DNA from: Sphaeramia orbicularis
Taxonomy: Eukaryota; Chordata; Actinopteri; Kurtiformes; Apogonidae
Direction: 5' to 3'
Assembly (NCBI RefSeq): GCF_902148855.1
Contig: NC_043966.1
Location: 29,258,647 to 29,322,646, forward strand
DNA length: 64,000 nucleotides
The translations under genes and the position numbers were made by a program. Of this stretch, positions 36,693 through 48,000 are shown in pieces. The notes below the pieces were generated by a model. That model was not told the origin of the DNA. It did no database searches and was given only the letters and a program-made list of their open reading frames with translations. The stretch's first letter is position 1; every line of letters begins with the position of its first letter.

Positions 36693-39600
36693 TCAGGTGC
36701 CAATGTATTTCCTCCGTGGTTCACTGAGGATGATTCCACTGTCTTTCATTGCCTTCCTGAATGACTGAGCCTGTGAAGAGAAAGTGGAGATGAGATAAAT
36801 ATGGAGCGGGTGATGACAAAGAAAAGTCTTATTTCTAACAGCCGCCCCCACTGCCTTGTACTCACAGCATCAGACCGATATGTCCAGGGAATCGCTCTGT
36901 ACACCATCCTCGTGATACCAGCCTGCTGGCAACGTTGAGCCAGCACCTCGCCCACAGCCTGACATGCTGCCACACACTTTGTGGAACTCAAATGCTTTTT
37001 CACAGCCCACTCTTTAGTTGAACAGGAAATCACTGGGACAGGAGAGCTGCTGGAGAACACCTGAGCCGTCACATGGTGCTGCGACCGTGAAAACATCAAC
37101 CTGGTGATAACGTGAAAAGAAGAAATTTAGATAAGCAGGAATTATAGATGGATAATGTATCACCTTTCTTTAGTCTATACAATGTAGACGTATCTGTTTC
37201 AGAGGGAACAACTTTTAAAGACGCCAATAACCAATATAAATTTTAGAAGTCGAATGAATTTTAAAGGTTGACCCCCCCCCCCCCCCCCCCCCCCCAAGAA
37301 ATTATGGCATTAAAAGCACATTATGTATTTCTGAGCACTTTCACTTTATTAGAAATCAGACAACTACTGATCTCAATATCACATAATAAATACCTAAACA
37401 AAAACTTCATTCACAGAGATGATCAAAGTCAAAGTAATTAACCAATAAATGTGAAACTGAATATTACACTAAAATATATATATTGGTGTGTTTGTTTGTT
37501 TATATTTTGAGGCATTATCCTGTAGATGGCACAGTAATTAATTATTTATTTTTTGTCTTTATTTTCACTTTTGAGATTGTGCATTAATCATTTGCTCCAA
37601 CTCCTACATAACCAAATGAAATATCTTATTGTCGGTGTCCACTATATTTTCAGTAATAATTTAAGTCTGAGGGATATTTCAGAATAGCTGCTTATATTCC
37701 TTTAATGACTATTGAACCAAATAAAGTACAATTCAATAATACATACTCAAGGATATTAGAACTGCACAATCATTCTGAAATGTATGACTTGTAGACAATG
37801 AGGACCAACAAGTACTACATTGTATAAATGTTTGCTTGAGTAATTGGTATATTAACACAAATCAAGACAGTTTCAGGTTGTGTAATGGCTGTAATTATCA
37901 TTTAATTACAGATGTGCAAGTGAAAAGTGGAAATTTCAATCAGTATCATGTGACCTGGCCTCTGTGAGGTGGATCTCTGGTGATGCCTGTCTGTCTGTAG
38001 TGACCATTTGTTTATGTTGTTTATGTTTACGCATTTGGCAGACGCTTTTTTCCAAAGCGACTTACAGGGGAAAACCAATTAAATCACTCAATCAATCAAA
38101 TTTTATTTATATAGCGCCAGATCACAAGAAAGTTATCTCTTGACATTTTATATATAGAGTTGGTCAAAACCAGACTCTAAGTCAATTCTACAGAAACCCA
38201 ACAGAATCCCATTTACCCTTGATATAATCATGTAATGAAGTCAAAGTTCTTTTCTGCAGCCATCTGTGTATACGAGGGCTGTTCAATAAGTTCATGGCCT
38301 CACCCAGAAATACTGGTTGTTATAATACAGGATGTTACATTCTTTCGTGATGGGATAGTGATGCTTGAACATCGATGGACCAAGTGCATTGCTGTAAATG
38401 GAGATTATGTTGAAAAATAAAATATAAATTATCAGTCTGTGTTGTTCTGTTCTGGGTGAGGCCATGAACTTATTGAACAGCCCTCGTATTCTACCAGCAT
38501 ACCCACTGCCTGTTAATATTGGTTTGCACTCAAGCATGGCATAATGACTACTGATGATTAGCGTTTTCACCTAGGATTTTCTAGCCACTGGTCACTGTGT
38601 ATAATTCACAAACAATAACAATATGTTTTACTTAATCCTGAGTTTGAACGCATTGCTAGATTTTACACAAGCTGAGATCAGATTAGTTACATGTTAACAA
38701 AAAAGCCATTTGAGCATAACGTGTAGAAGACGATCTAGTAAAAAACAATCAACTGTGTTGTTAGACATTTTTGAAGAATTACATAAAAATATTCCTCTTT
38801 CAGTAGTATTTTAAAGTCCCTAAGTATGTATTGTCAGTTCATACTAGTGATGAGGATAGGGGGCCTGGCCAAGCAAAACTGTGTTTATGTAATTTGTACC
38901 TGAACTACAACTGGATATCTAAGAAAATATATGAGAATACAGTGTAAATTAAGAACAGTAAAGGTTCTAAATGAATATATACAGCATAAATTCAGAATGT
39001 AAATAACAATGTGTAAATGAATATGTTCAAAATATATACTTGTGTCTAAACTTATATTTCATAATTATCAAATACTATGATGATTTTGAATGTTTTTTTA
39101 TTATAGAAAACAGCAGAAAGATGTGATTTAAATATAGTAATGAAAGATATATCACCAAAGACTGATAATCTGATCAGTATCTTAATAAAATCTTTGATTA
39201 TTATTATTATGGTGCACCACACTGAACAAACACCTCACTACATTACTTTTTTGGATTCTCTCTCCATTACCATGAATTCATGTCTTTTATAACTAAAATA
39301 AAAATGATATCAGTTTCATTTTTGGATATAATGTACTCTCATATATTAAGAAAAGTGTGGTCTGCTAAATATTTGCACTTTCCTTGAGGAACAGAACTTT
39401 TTGGTATTTTTTCCAAACCATGAATAACTGCTGTATATTTTTCCTCACTCCGTTACTTTGACAATGATGATAAATTCATGTTTTTATTAAACATTTGGTT
39501 ATCACTCCTTACTAGCATGTTAAAGTACTTGCTTAGACCTACAGTTTGAGCCATTATGGTTGCTGCTAAATTAATTTTTAAAACCAGATATGGAATGATT

Positions 39601-40248
39601 AGTATTGCTGCACAGTACTTTCTCACTCCGTTACTCGCTTGGCCAGGCCCAGGACAACTGACCAGTGAGTAGAAACAGAGAGAGGCAACTGGAGTGTCGT
39701 GTTTATCTGGTATTTGATAACTGAAAATTGGATCTGATAATCATTCAGGGTCGATCATCCATCTACCTTAGACTTCAGGGTCATTTGTTGTTGTTGTTCT
39801 TTTCTTTACTGAAGAACATACATGTATCTGAAATTGTTAGAGTACTGAAGTGCATCACATACAAACCTATGGTAAAACTCTCTATGGGGCCAGGTCGTCT
39901 TCCAGCCTCGGTCCTTCACAGCCAGAGCCATCTGCTCCAGGTTCCGTGGGTTTCTGTTCACAAATGTCGGGTTCACGGCTTCATTTTCCTCGGGGATGGG
40001 CTTCGGCTCGGACGCAGCCTGGCTCAGACACCGAGCTGAAGGGCGGAAAACGGCATTCAGATATCGGAGAGTTTGCAGCAGAGTAAAACAGAATGAACAG
40101 AAAAACGAATTCAACAGGACGATGCAGCTGATAAACATTATCCTATAGTTACCGACTTACCGGACTGTCCTGACACCACAGTCGGACGACACCGTTGAAT
40201 TTGACCTAAAAGCAGCCGAACACTTCGACTAATTTCACTCAAAGCCAT
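36693..40248 (-). CDS. mrpl18: Large mitochondrial ribosomal subunit protein uL18m
   Basis: MRPL18 is a component of the mitochondrial large ribosomal subunit and has been reported to help import cytosolic 5S rRNA. Four exons in phase, 40161-40248, 39867-40035, 36866-37100 and 36693-36770, encode 189 residues (human 180). After a mitochondrial-type N-terminus rich in Arg and Ser (MALSEISRSVRLLLGQIQR), family landmarks follow: ENEAVNPTFVNRNPRNLE, GWKTTWPHREFYHR, SQHHVTAQVF, STKEWAVKKHLSSTKCVAAC and VLAQRCQQAGITRMVYRAIP. The product ends EPRRKYIGT. The 2.8-kb intron 2 is full of repeats. The gene is convergent with ssh3 and its promoter side faces the tcirg1 3' end. Its human orthologue lies on 6q25, unlike its neighbours here. 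Confidence 0.95.
37272..37295. repeat. Run of 24 C in mrpl18 intron 2
   Basis: A pure C homopolymer. The minus (transcribed) strand would carry 24 G. Its length is likely to be unstable and unreliable in assembly. Confidence 0.9.
38010..38230. repeat. Fragments of dispersed teleost repeats
   Basis: Two familiar teleost strings sit side by side: CATTTGGCAGACGCTTTTTT followed by CCAAAGCGACTTACAG (38034-38067), and TTTTATTTATATAGCGCCAG followed by ATCACAAGAAAG (38100-38131). Both recur in many fish genomes as tails of short and long retroposed repeats. I do not assign the exact family. Confidence 0.5.
38273..38486 (+). mobile_element. Internally deleted mariner-type transposon with transposase C-terminus
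   Basis: Both ends carry CGAGGGCTGTTCAATAAGT in inverse orientation, extending about 37 bases (to CCCAGAA), and each is bordered by TA (38271-38272 and 38487-38488). Inside, the frame ending at 38420 reads FRDGIVMLEHRWTKCIAVNG followed by DYVEK and a stop. This is the usual C-terminus of mariner transposases (…RWTKCI…GDYVE). Almost all of the transposase gene is missing, so the 214-bp copy is a deletion derivative. Confidence 0.85.
38490..39866 (-). other. Remainder of mrpl18 intron 2
   Basis: AT-rich sequence with no gene. The phrases CTCCGTTACT and GGCCTGGCCAAGC / GCTTGGCCAGGCCC (38869-38876 and 39629-39640) face each other in inverse orientation and may mark the ends of another old repeat of about 0.77 kb. 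Confidence 0.35.
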
Positions 40249-40430
40249 CTCAGCTGTGTCAAGCAAACTTTTACCATCTACGAATGCGTTAAGTTCTTAA
40301 AATACAGTCAAATCATATTTGAGGGCAGGTAGGATGAACTCCATCAGGACATGTGATACGCCATCTTTGACATTCGGACAACATCCGGTTTACGTGCGTA
40401 CGTACGTCAAAAGTAGCAACGTCTGAAACA
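40249..40430 (-). promoter_or_regulatory. mrpl18: mrpl18 promoter
   Basis: Upstream of the mrpl18 ATG lie a YY1-like CGCCATCTTT (40359-40368) and an ETS-like ACATCCGGTTTA (near 40381), next to a CpG-containing GTGCGTACGTACGTC. YY1 and ETS boxes are typical for nuclear genes of mitochondrial ribosomal proteins. The start site is inferred only. Confidence 0.5.
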
Positions 40431-42034
40431 AATGCCACCATGTATAGTTCCGCTGACAGTTTTAACTCTTTATAGGGCACTCATTGAAATAGTCTGAAAT
40501 TCAAAATTTCAAGCTTAGTGTGTTTTTGGAGGACATAACAAGATTTTATTACTTTTGCAAAATGCTTAAATTTTTTATGTTCATATAGAAAATCAAGGTC
40601 AATGAAGTCACTTACCCATAAGTGGCAAAACTCCCCAAACTAAATAAATAAATAAATAATAAAATAAAAATACAAGAAGTAAATATAAAAAAAAATTAAT
40701 AAAAACACATGTAAGGTGAAAGGAACATGCATTTTAGAACAATAGATCTACATAAGTGCTGATCCAGACCCCTGTCCACATCCACATGATCCCTTTGAAC
40801 ATCATTCCTTACATTAGTACCATTACTTCATGGTACCTAACAAAGCAGGTACACTCACTGTTCATGCAGAGGCAGACCTTACAGACCCTGTAGACCACAT
40901 TGGACCTGAGATTGTTGACTCACTCTCCACACTGTAACTGTTGCTGTCACTGTCTTGTAAATGTATGTGGAAATGACCAAAAAATACCCTGATAAAGGGT
41001 TAATAGTTTTGCTTACACATAATAAACCTTTACATTTACTCTGTTACTTTGAGCATTTTCAATTGACTGTACTTTATTCCACTAGTTTTAGAATACTATG
41101 AAATACAGCTTAGTTTGCAAATGTTCAGTTTAGAGTACAGATAATAAAATACTTCTTTCATGCCAGTATAATAACACAAATTCCACTACCATGACTGCTG
41201 CTGCTAATAATAAAAAATTGATTTTAAAAGGAGAGAGGAGAAATAGGAGACTTCATGTTTAGTGGGTTTATATGAAGATATAACTACTACGTCAATTATG
41301 TAACAGGTATGGCAGTAAATGACTTCACACAAATTTTAAAGAAGAAAACCATTTAATTTTAGTTCAAAATTGATCAAATTGACAGTGCAAACCGGCAGAA
41401 AATAAGAGATGAGGGTCTAGTTGTGGTGTGGCAATATTTATCATATGACCCAAAAACTTACACATAAACAAGCATTCAGTTCCAATAAGGCACCTAAAAA
41501 CCATTACTAACAATAAATATCTGCTGTGTCCTGCGTTTGGAAGACAAGAGATGAAGGAAAGTGTCTTTGGCTCATGAAAATAATTAGATAATTCCCTGCT
41601 TTTGGTGCATATTACAAGAGTAATTAAAGCACATACACCAATTAAATAACCATACATTCCCTTAAAATGTTGAACATATGCATTAATTACGCACTTCCCT
41701 TTTCAAATTGATGTTTATGCTAAAGTTTCATAAAATAAAAATTAACATGATTACCATTTTGTGATCTACTGGGCAGGCATTTAGAAAGTACATAACACTG
41801 ACAGTGAAAAGAAGATTAGAAAGGGGTATAAAAGTATATATTTTTCATTCCATAAACAATGTTTTCATTCTACTGATGCAAAAATAACCGTTTATACCGT
41901 TGTGATCATTGTGCAGGTGAATTAAACCATTTCATTGCCTATAGAAAATACAATACCGTTGTTAAGACAGGATCATTCTTAAATGAGTATGTGCAGTCCA
42001 AGCACTCGATAAGATCAAGATGAATGTTTGGCAA
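40431..42034 (-). other. Intergenic interval and tcirg1 3' UTR
   Basis: No coding exon is seen. The tcirg1 3' UTR should occupy the right part. The best poly(A) candidate is ATTAAA on the minus strand (TTTAAT at 41352-41357). The remainder is AT-rich, with an (AAAT)n-like tract at 40640-40700. Confidence 0.4.
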
Positions 42035-45000
42035 TCAAATAGCAGCTGATGCATTTATCAGAGCAGAAAAGGAAAATGGGCTCAGCTTGTAGCCTGATCC
42101 ACTGTAGAACTTGTTTTGAAATTCCACCCTGTAAGAAAGAAAAGTCAACGTTAAAGAAAGTTTGCTTTTTCTTTTGACTTATTTTTACTCTTTTACACAT
42201 CACTTAACCGCCTGTCAAGTCCAACTCATTACAGACATAGCAAATCTTAAGATTAATAAATTTTTTTGTCATCCAGGACTGACAGAATTGCTGTTGCCAT
42301 TATCAGTCCATAAAACATACTCTGGGATTAACACTTTAACCAAGAAATTTGAAAAAAATAAATTGCTGGTAATAAACTAAGTAAAAAACATGGCACAGTC
42401 TCTATCCTGCAGCCAAAAAGCCACTTTCTTGCAGACATGGTACAAATAGATTTATTTAACTTAATTTAACTTAAATCAGCTACCATGTGTGAGATGAAGG
42501 TTTTTGATTTTTGATTGTTAAATATACTCCTTGGGCAATTATTCTCACCAGTGCAGACGGAGCGCGTGCAGGAAAGCTGAAAGGCCCTCCATAACCAGAA
42601 GGATGGCGACCGTCAATGTAGCAAAGACGGCGAAAATCAAAGAAAGGATTACAGCTCCCACATACCCCTCCCACTTCAGGGCAAGTCTCATCACCATCAC
42701 CCACAACACTTCTGACAGCTCTGTGGAAAGACAAAAAGTCAGTCAGATAGTCACCAATGCTTAGAAAAAATTAAATCATGTGCATATGAATAACTAGCTA
42801 AAAAAGAATAGCATGAGTGCGTTTGGTTTTGGAGAGGAAGTTTGTCTAAGTCTGTGCATCATGTGAGTTTGACAACGCCCATTGTGCTTTGTGTTCATGT
42901 CAGTGAGTGTCACTAACGTGCGTGTGCTAAGCTGAGGGCCCACAGTCGGAGGTAAGAGGCGGTGTTCGAGATGCAGCCCAAGCAGTACTCTATGGTGTGG
43001 ATGGCTTGGTGCATGAACACATCTGCAGCGTCAAACTCCTGCAGTCAGCACAGTAAAAACAGTTAGAAATTAACCACAACAGTATAGTATGTGAAGGTGA
43101 ACTGGTACATGAAATGACTTATCCTTTACCTCGTTCTCAGACGCCCCTTCCTCCACCTCCCCTTGTCGAGTGTTGATGGAGCCGTCGTCAGCCACAAGTG
43201 GACGCCTTTCTTCATCCTAACGCGAGAATTTAAGATGTGTCGGAAAGCACAGCTAACGGAACCTAAAAATAGTCAGTGGTGGTACACACATACTCACCAT
43301 TTGATGCCGTCTCTTCCTGAATGTGACGTATTCATAGATGGGGTTTCCTAACAGCAGGACTGGGACAGAACACAAAGCCAGCACCACCAAGACCTTCTGT
43401 ACTATCATCTACAGAACACAACAGAAACAGAGCAGTTCCACATTTAGGACACACACACACACACACACACACAAGATATTGACCATTTCATCCAAACAGC
43501 TTATTCCACTGAGTTCAACTATTTTCCAAAGCATTTTAGCTGTGTGAGTACCATTTATTTTCACATTTCAAGAACTGTTCTCTAGTTATACAGGGTTATT
43601 CAAAAAGAATGAACCGATTTCATGATGCATTGCTTCAGTTCTCAAGCATTGTCACGGAATGAGTCAGTGACCATTTGAAAGAGGAGTTTTCTAAGTTCTG
43701 AATGGCTGCCTCAATGACCTTAAACATTGAATAACAACAGTGATCAACTCAGTGGATCGTGATATGCTGATACACGTCTGGGAAGAATTCTCTTATGGCA
43801 CTGATGTTGCCCGTGCTGCAGGTGGTTGCCACATTGAACACTTGTAAGATAGAAAATAAAAGTTGATTGTGAGTAGAATACATGTTAATTGGCTGGAGTT
43901 TTCTATTGCTTTTCCTTATTAAAATACTGCGTAATGAAATCGGTTCATTCTTTTTGAATGACCCGGTACAGTACAGCAATATGTCCTGTCCTGTAAAATA
44001 AAATAAAATCCTGTTTGATACCTGGTTCCACATCTTGTGACAGATTCATATCTAAAGCAGGTTTCAGGCATTTTAAGCTCAAATCAACCTATAGTAATAG
44101 GCTAGAAATAGTATTAAAAAAAAATCATTAAAGAGACAAATAGCATATTACACTTAAACAGGTTGTTATTATTTTGGTTGTTTTACTAGAACTGATTTTC
44201 ACTTCTCTAACATGAGGAACTTCTAACTTTTAATGCAGCATGTACAGTATTAATAGTTGGGGTAAAATTAAGGGAACTACATAAACATTCTGAATTACTC
44301 TTAGACCTGTTTGACAACTGTCTTGTATACTTAAACCTACTTAAACACTTTATATCCTCTTATAGCTTCATATCTGAAGCAGTTTTTGGGTATTTTGAGC
44401 TCAAATGAAATTTTACTCATAAACTAAAACCACTGGAGGGGTTCCATCAGAAAATTCTATGCCATTTGGCAGCCATTTATCAGCTTTGTAGAAGGTATGG
44501 AAGCTACTAACATATCTGTGTAACTTAAATATCTGTGTACCTTTTGGCTTTGTCACATTTATTTATTTTTACTTTATTTATTTTTAATCGTCTTTCCCCT
44601 TATATATTTATTTAAGTGTATGTGAACTTACTTATGTGCGTGTGTGTATACATATATATATGTATGTATGTATGTATGTGTGTACATATGTGTTTCTACA
44701 TGTATGTGTTTGAAGGGAGTTTGTATATTTCTTTATGTAAGTGCATTATGTCTGGTGGTAGATAAATTTATCCAAGGTCCAGTACTTGGGGTGGGTGGGA
44801 TGGGTGGGAGGGCAGGTGGATGGAAACTGAATATAACAATTTCATGTCTAAGCTGTATGTTTCTTTTTGTTGACTTGAAAACTGAAAATAAAAAAAGACC
44901 TTGATCAAAAAAAACTAAAACCACTGGTTTCACCAGTTTTATTAAAACTAATTCATCACTTTAACGCTCAAGATGGAACTTTTAGGATATATCAGGCAAT

Positions 45001-48000
45001 TATGGAATGTAAGTAACAACACGGTTATGTTTCTTGAGGGAAAAAAGCAGAGTACACACCTGTCCTTTATAGAGGGGACGGTTACTAGGGTTGTCTGTGA
45101 AGAGGAACATGTCTATGAAGTGGATAAGTATACTGGGAGCAATTCTGGACTGGTCAGGAGTGTAGGCAATCCACTTAAAGACAACCATAAACACCAGGTA
45201 TCCAAACAGACACAGCATAAACAACAGCTCAGGGATGAGCACAAAGAATATGCTGTTTATTTTGCCAAAGTGCCTGTGGAAAACAACAATAATATGACAA
45301 GTTGGTAAGAACATGTAAAGGAATGTGAGTAAATCTGGAAAAAAGGTTTTGCAGCATGCATAAAAGTACTTACCAGAAGTTAAAAAATGATAAGCAAACT
45401 CCAAAAGTCATGTGAATAACACCAATGATGACCGACATCTTCATCTTGTATGAATTAAGGAAAGTCAGCTTGTTGTTGGCGAGACCCCAAACCTGATTCA
45501 AGTAAACAAAGCAAGAGACAATGAGTATTCATAAACCATGTATTGGAAGAAACTGTAAATGTAACTGAGGTGCTGAGCACTGAATGGGACACACCGGGTC
45601 GATGCCAAATGGATAAGGGCTGGTAAAAACACCGGTCTCATTAGGGTCCATGGCTAAATACTGGCTCCCTGCCAAGACTGATGAACTGAAACGGATCATA
45701 TAAATAAGTAAGATGGAGAGGTGTGTGGAGTCCAGAGAGGAAAATATTTCCGTGAGGGACACATTACTCACTTCCACTTATTCTTCTCAAACATGGGGCC
45801 AACATGCCACCCTGAGCTGAAAACAGTGAGGCCTCTGCTGAAACACTCGTTGTAAATGGCACCGGTGTAGATGGAGAACAGTCCCATCAGCAGAATCAGA
45901 TACCGTCCTCCGAACATCATTCTCCAGATCTGAACCAGAGACAGAAAGAGAGGAAAGGTGGATTAAATCTCTTGGTGAGCAGTCAAAGACAAAGGGTCAG
46001 AACTTTTCATACAGACAATAAATCATTAATAGTACCAGATTAGGAAACATTAGTTGAAAAGATTATTCATTATTACCTCATTATTGATTTTTCAAATATA
46101 TTTACATAAAAAGACTCAGTGAAACACAAACACATCTAAACCTACAGTACCTCATTGTTGTTGTTCCTCAGTTTTGGGTCCTTTTCCTCAAGCACCATCC
46201 ACAGGGCAGCCAGAGACATCAGCAAACCATGACCCACATCACCAAACATCACCGCAAACAAGAAAGGAAACGTGATAATGGTGTACACAGCTGCAAAGAC
46301 ACAAATGCAATATATGAGCATAGATAGATACATATACTTTACTGATCCCAAACTGGGCAATTGCAGTGCAGCAGCAGCAGCATGACAAACAATATAACAC
46401 AAAAATATAACAAGAGCAAACACACAATACATAATAAATTATAAGTATAAAAACAGAACTGTGGAAAATCTGGACAATCAAGCTGTAAGGTGCAAAGCAG
46501 AATGTCATTTTCCAGTAAGTCTCCATGAGCATTTTTTCTTTCACTTTGGATAGTATCAATGCAAATTTTCTAAAATACCAGACATATCTGAAAAAATAAA
46601 GTTTCCAGTGGTGTGGTGTCTTGCCTGGATTGACTTCACGGTAGCTTGCTACTCCATAAGCGTCCACAATGTTCTGAAAACCAGCTGTGAAAGAGTTGAG
46701 GGGAAACAGTGTAGGTGGGGGAGTGGATGAAGGCAGGCGGTTGTAGAAGGAGTCGACCCCACTACCGCTCTTCCTCTGAGGAAGACAAAGGGTTGTATAA
46801 AAAGGAGAACTGAAGAACTGTGTGCATCAAAGTCTGTGCAGTGTCAGCTGTGTCGTCCGCCGTCTTACCCCTCCTTCTCTCAGAGCGCTCTGGAGCTCAG
46901 GCAGCTTGGCAACGGGACACCAGGCCTCGGCAATCAGGCATTTATCAGTGACCGAAGGGCTGCAGAGATTCAGCACCATCTGGACGGCCTTACACTTCTG
47001 CACCCTCACCTTCCACTGTGGCAGCACAGCCACCGCCTGCATCAGCAGCTGCTGCAGGAAAGCCTCGGTCTGTGACAACACCTGAGGTACAGGAGGAAGT
47101 GATGGGCTTTATTTTTGGGTTTCAAGTGTGATGCAGGAATTGAAAAAACAATATTGCCGACAGTATTAATAACCAACAAGTCAGAGTGACACTACACTCA
47201 CAGATTTGATATCTTCAATTCTGCCTTGAAGTCCCTGGAGGATCTCCTCCCTTTCGACAGATCTCTCAGGGTATGCAAACGTCTGTGTGCGAAAGCTGTG
47301 GGGATGGAAATCAGAAGTTAACAGGTCACAGAAACAGCAATGTGGAAATCTAAGGTTTTCAGCAAGTTTCAACAGGATGAATCTGAGCATTTCTATGACC
47401 ATTATGAGCGCAATTTCACTTGTGTCAGGGCTGGACTTAATGTGAACAGTATTGGGTGATGAACAGGATTTGTTGTTGGTTTCTCTGTCTTCCAATGCAA
47501 CTTTAACCATTGTAACCAAAATTTTTCATTTTGTAAATATCTGTCTTGCACATATTCCACCAGGATTTACAGTCAACATGTTTAAACCAAGTACTAAACC
47601 CAAATATTATAAAGTCCTGGCAAAATGGTATTCAACATGTTTCAAGGCCTAAGATTCAGATAAATGGTTTAAAGACTTTTTAAAGATGCATAGAAACCCT
47701 GTCTAAGCAAAAACCACACTGATGAACCCACCAGTCACAGATCTTCTTCACTTTCTGTCCAATCTGATCTCCCCAGTAGGAAATGAGAAACACCGTCCAT
47801 TGCACCATTTCCCCCTGCAAATGAAGAAAGACAAAAGAGATGTGATAAAACACTCAGAACGAGGCATTACTCATCCTCAAACCCCTTCTGTGTGTCTCAG
47901 TTTCCCACCGTATCAGGGTGTTCGAGTCGTTCCTCCATTTCCCTGAAGTCAACGATGATATAACCGCGACACGCCCGCCACAGCAGCCGCTCAAATGAGG

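Noticed and set aside
46239-46667. A long minus-strand frame running from a tcirg1 exon into the next intron
   Set aside because: It is read-through past the GC donor at 46623-46624. The conserved protein continues in the exon at 46151-46290.
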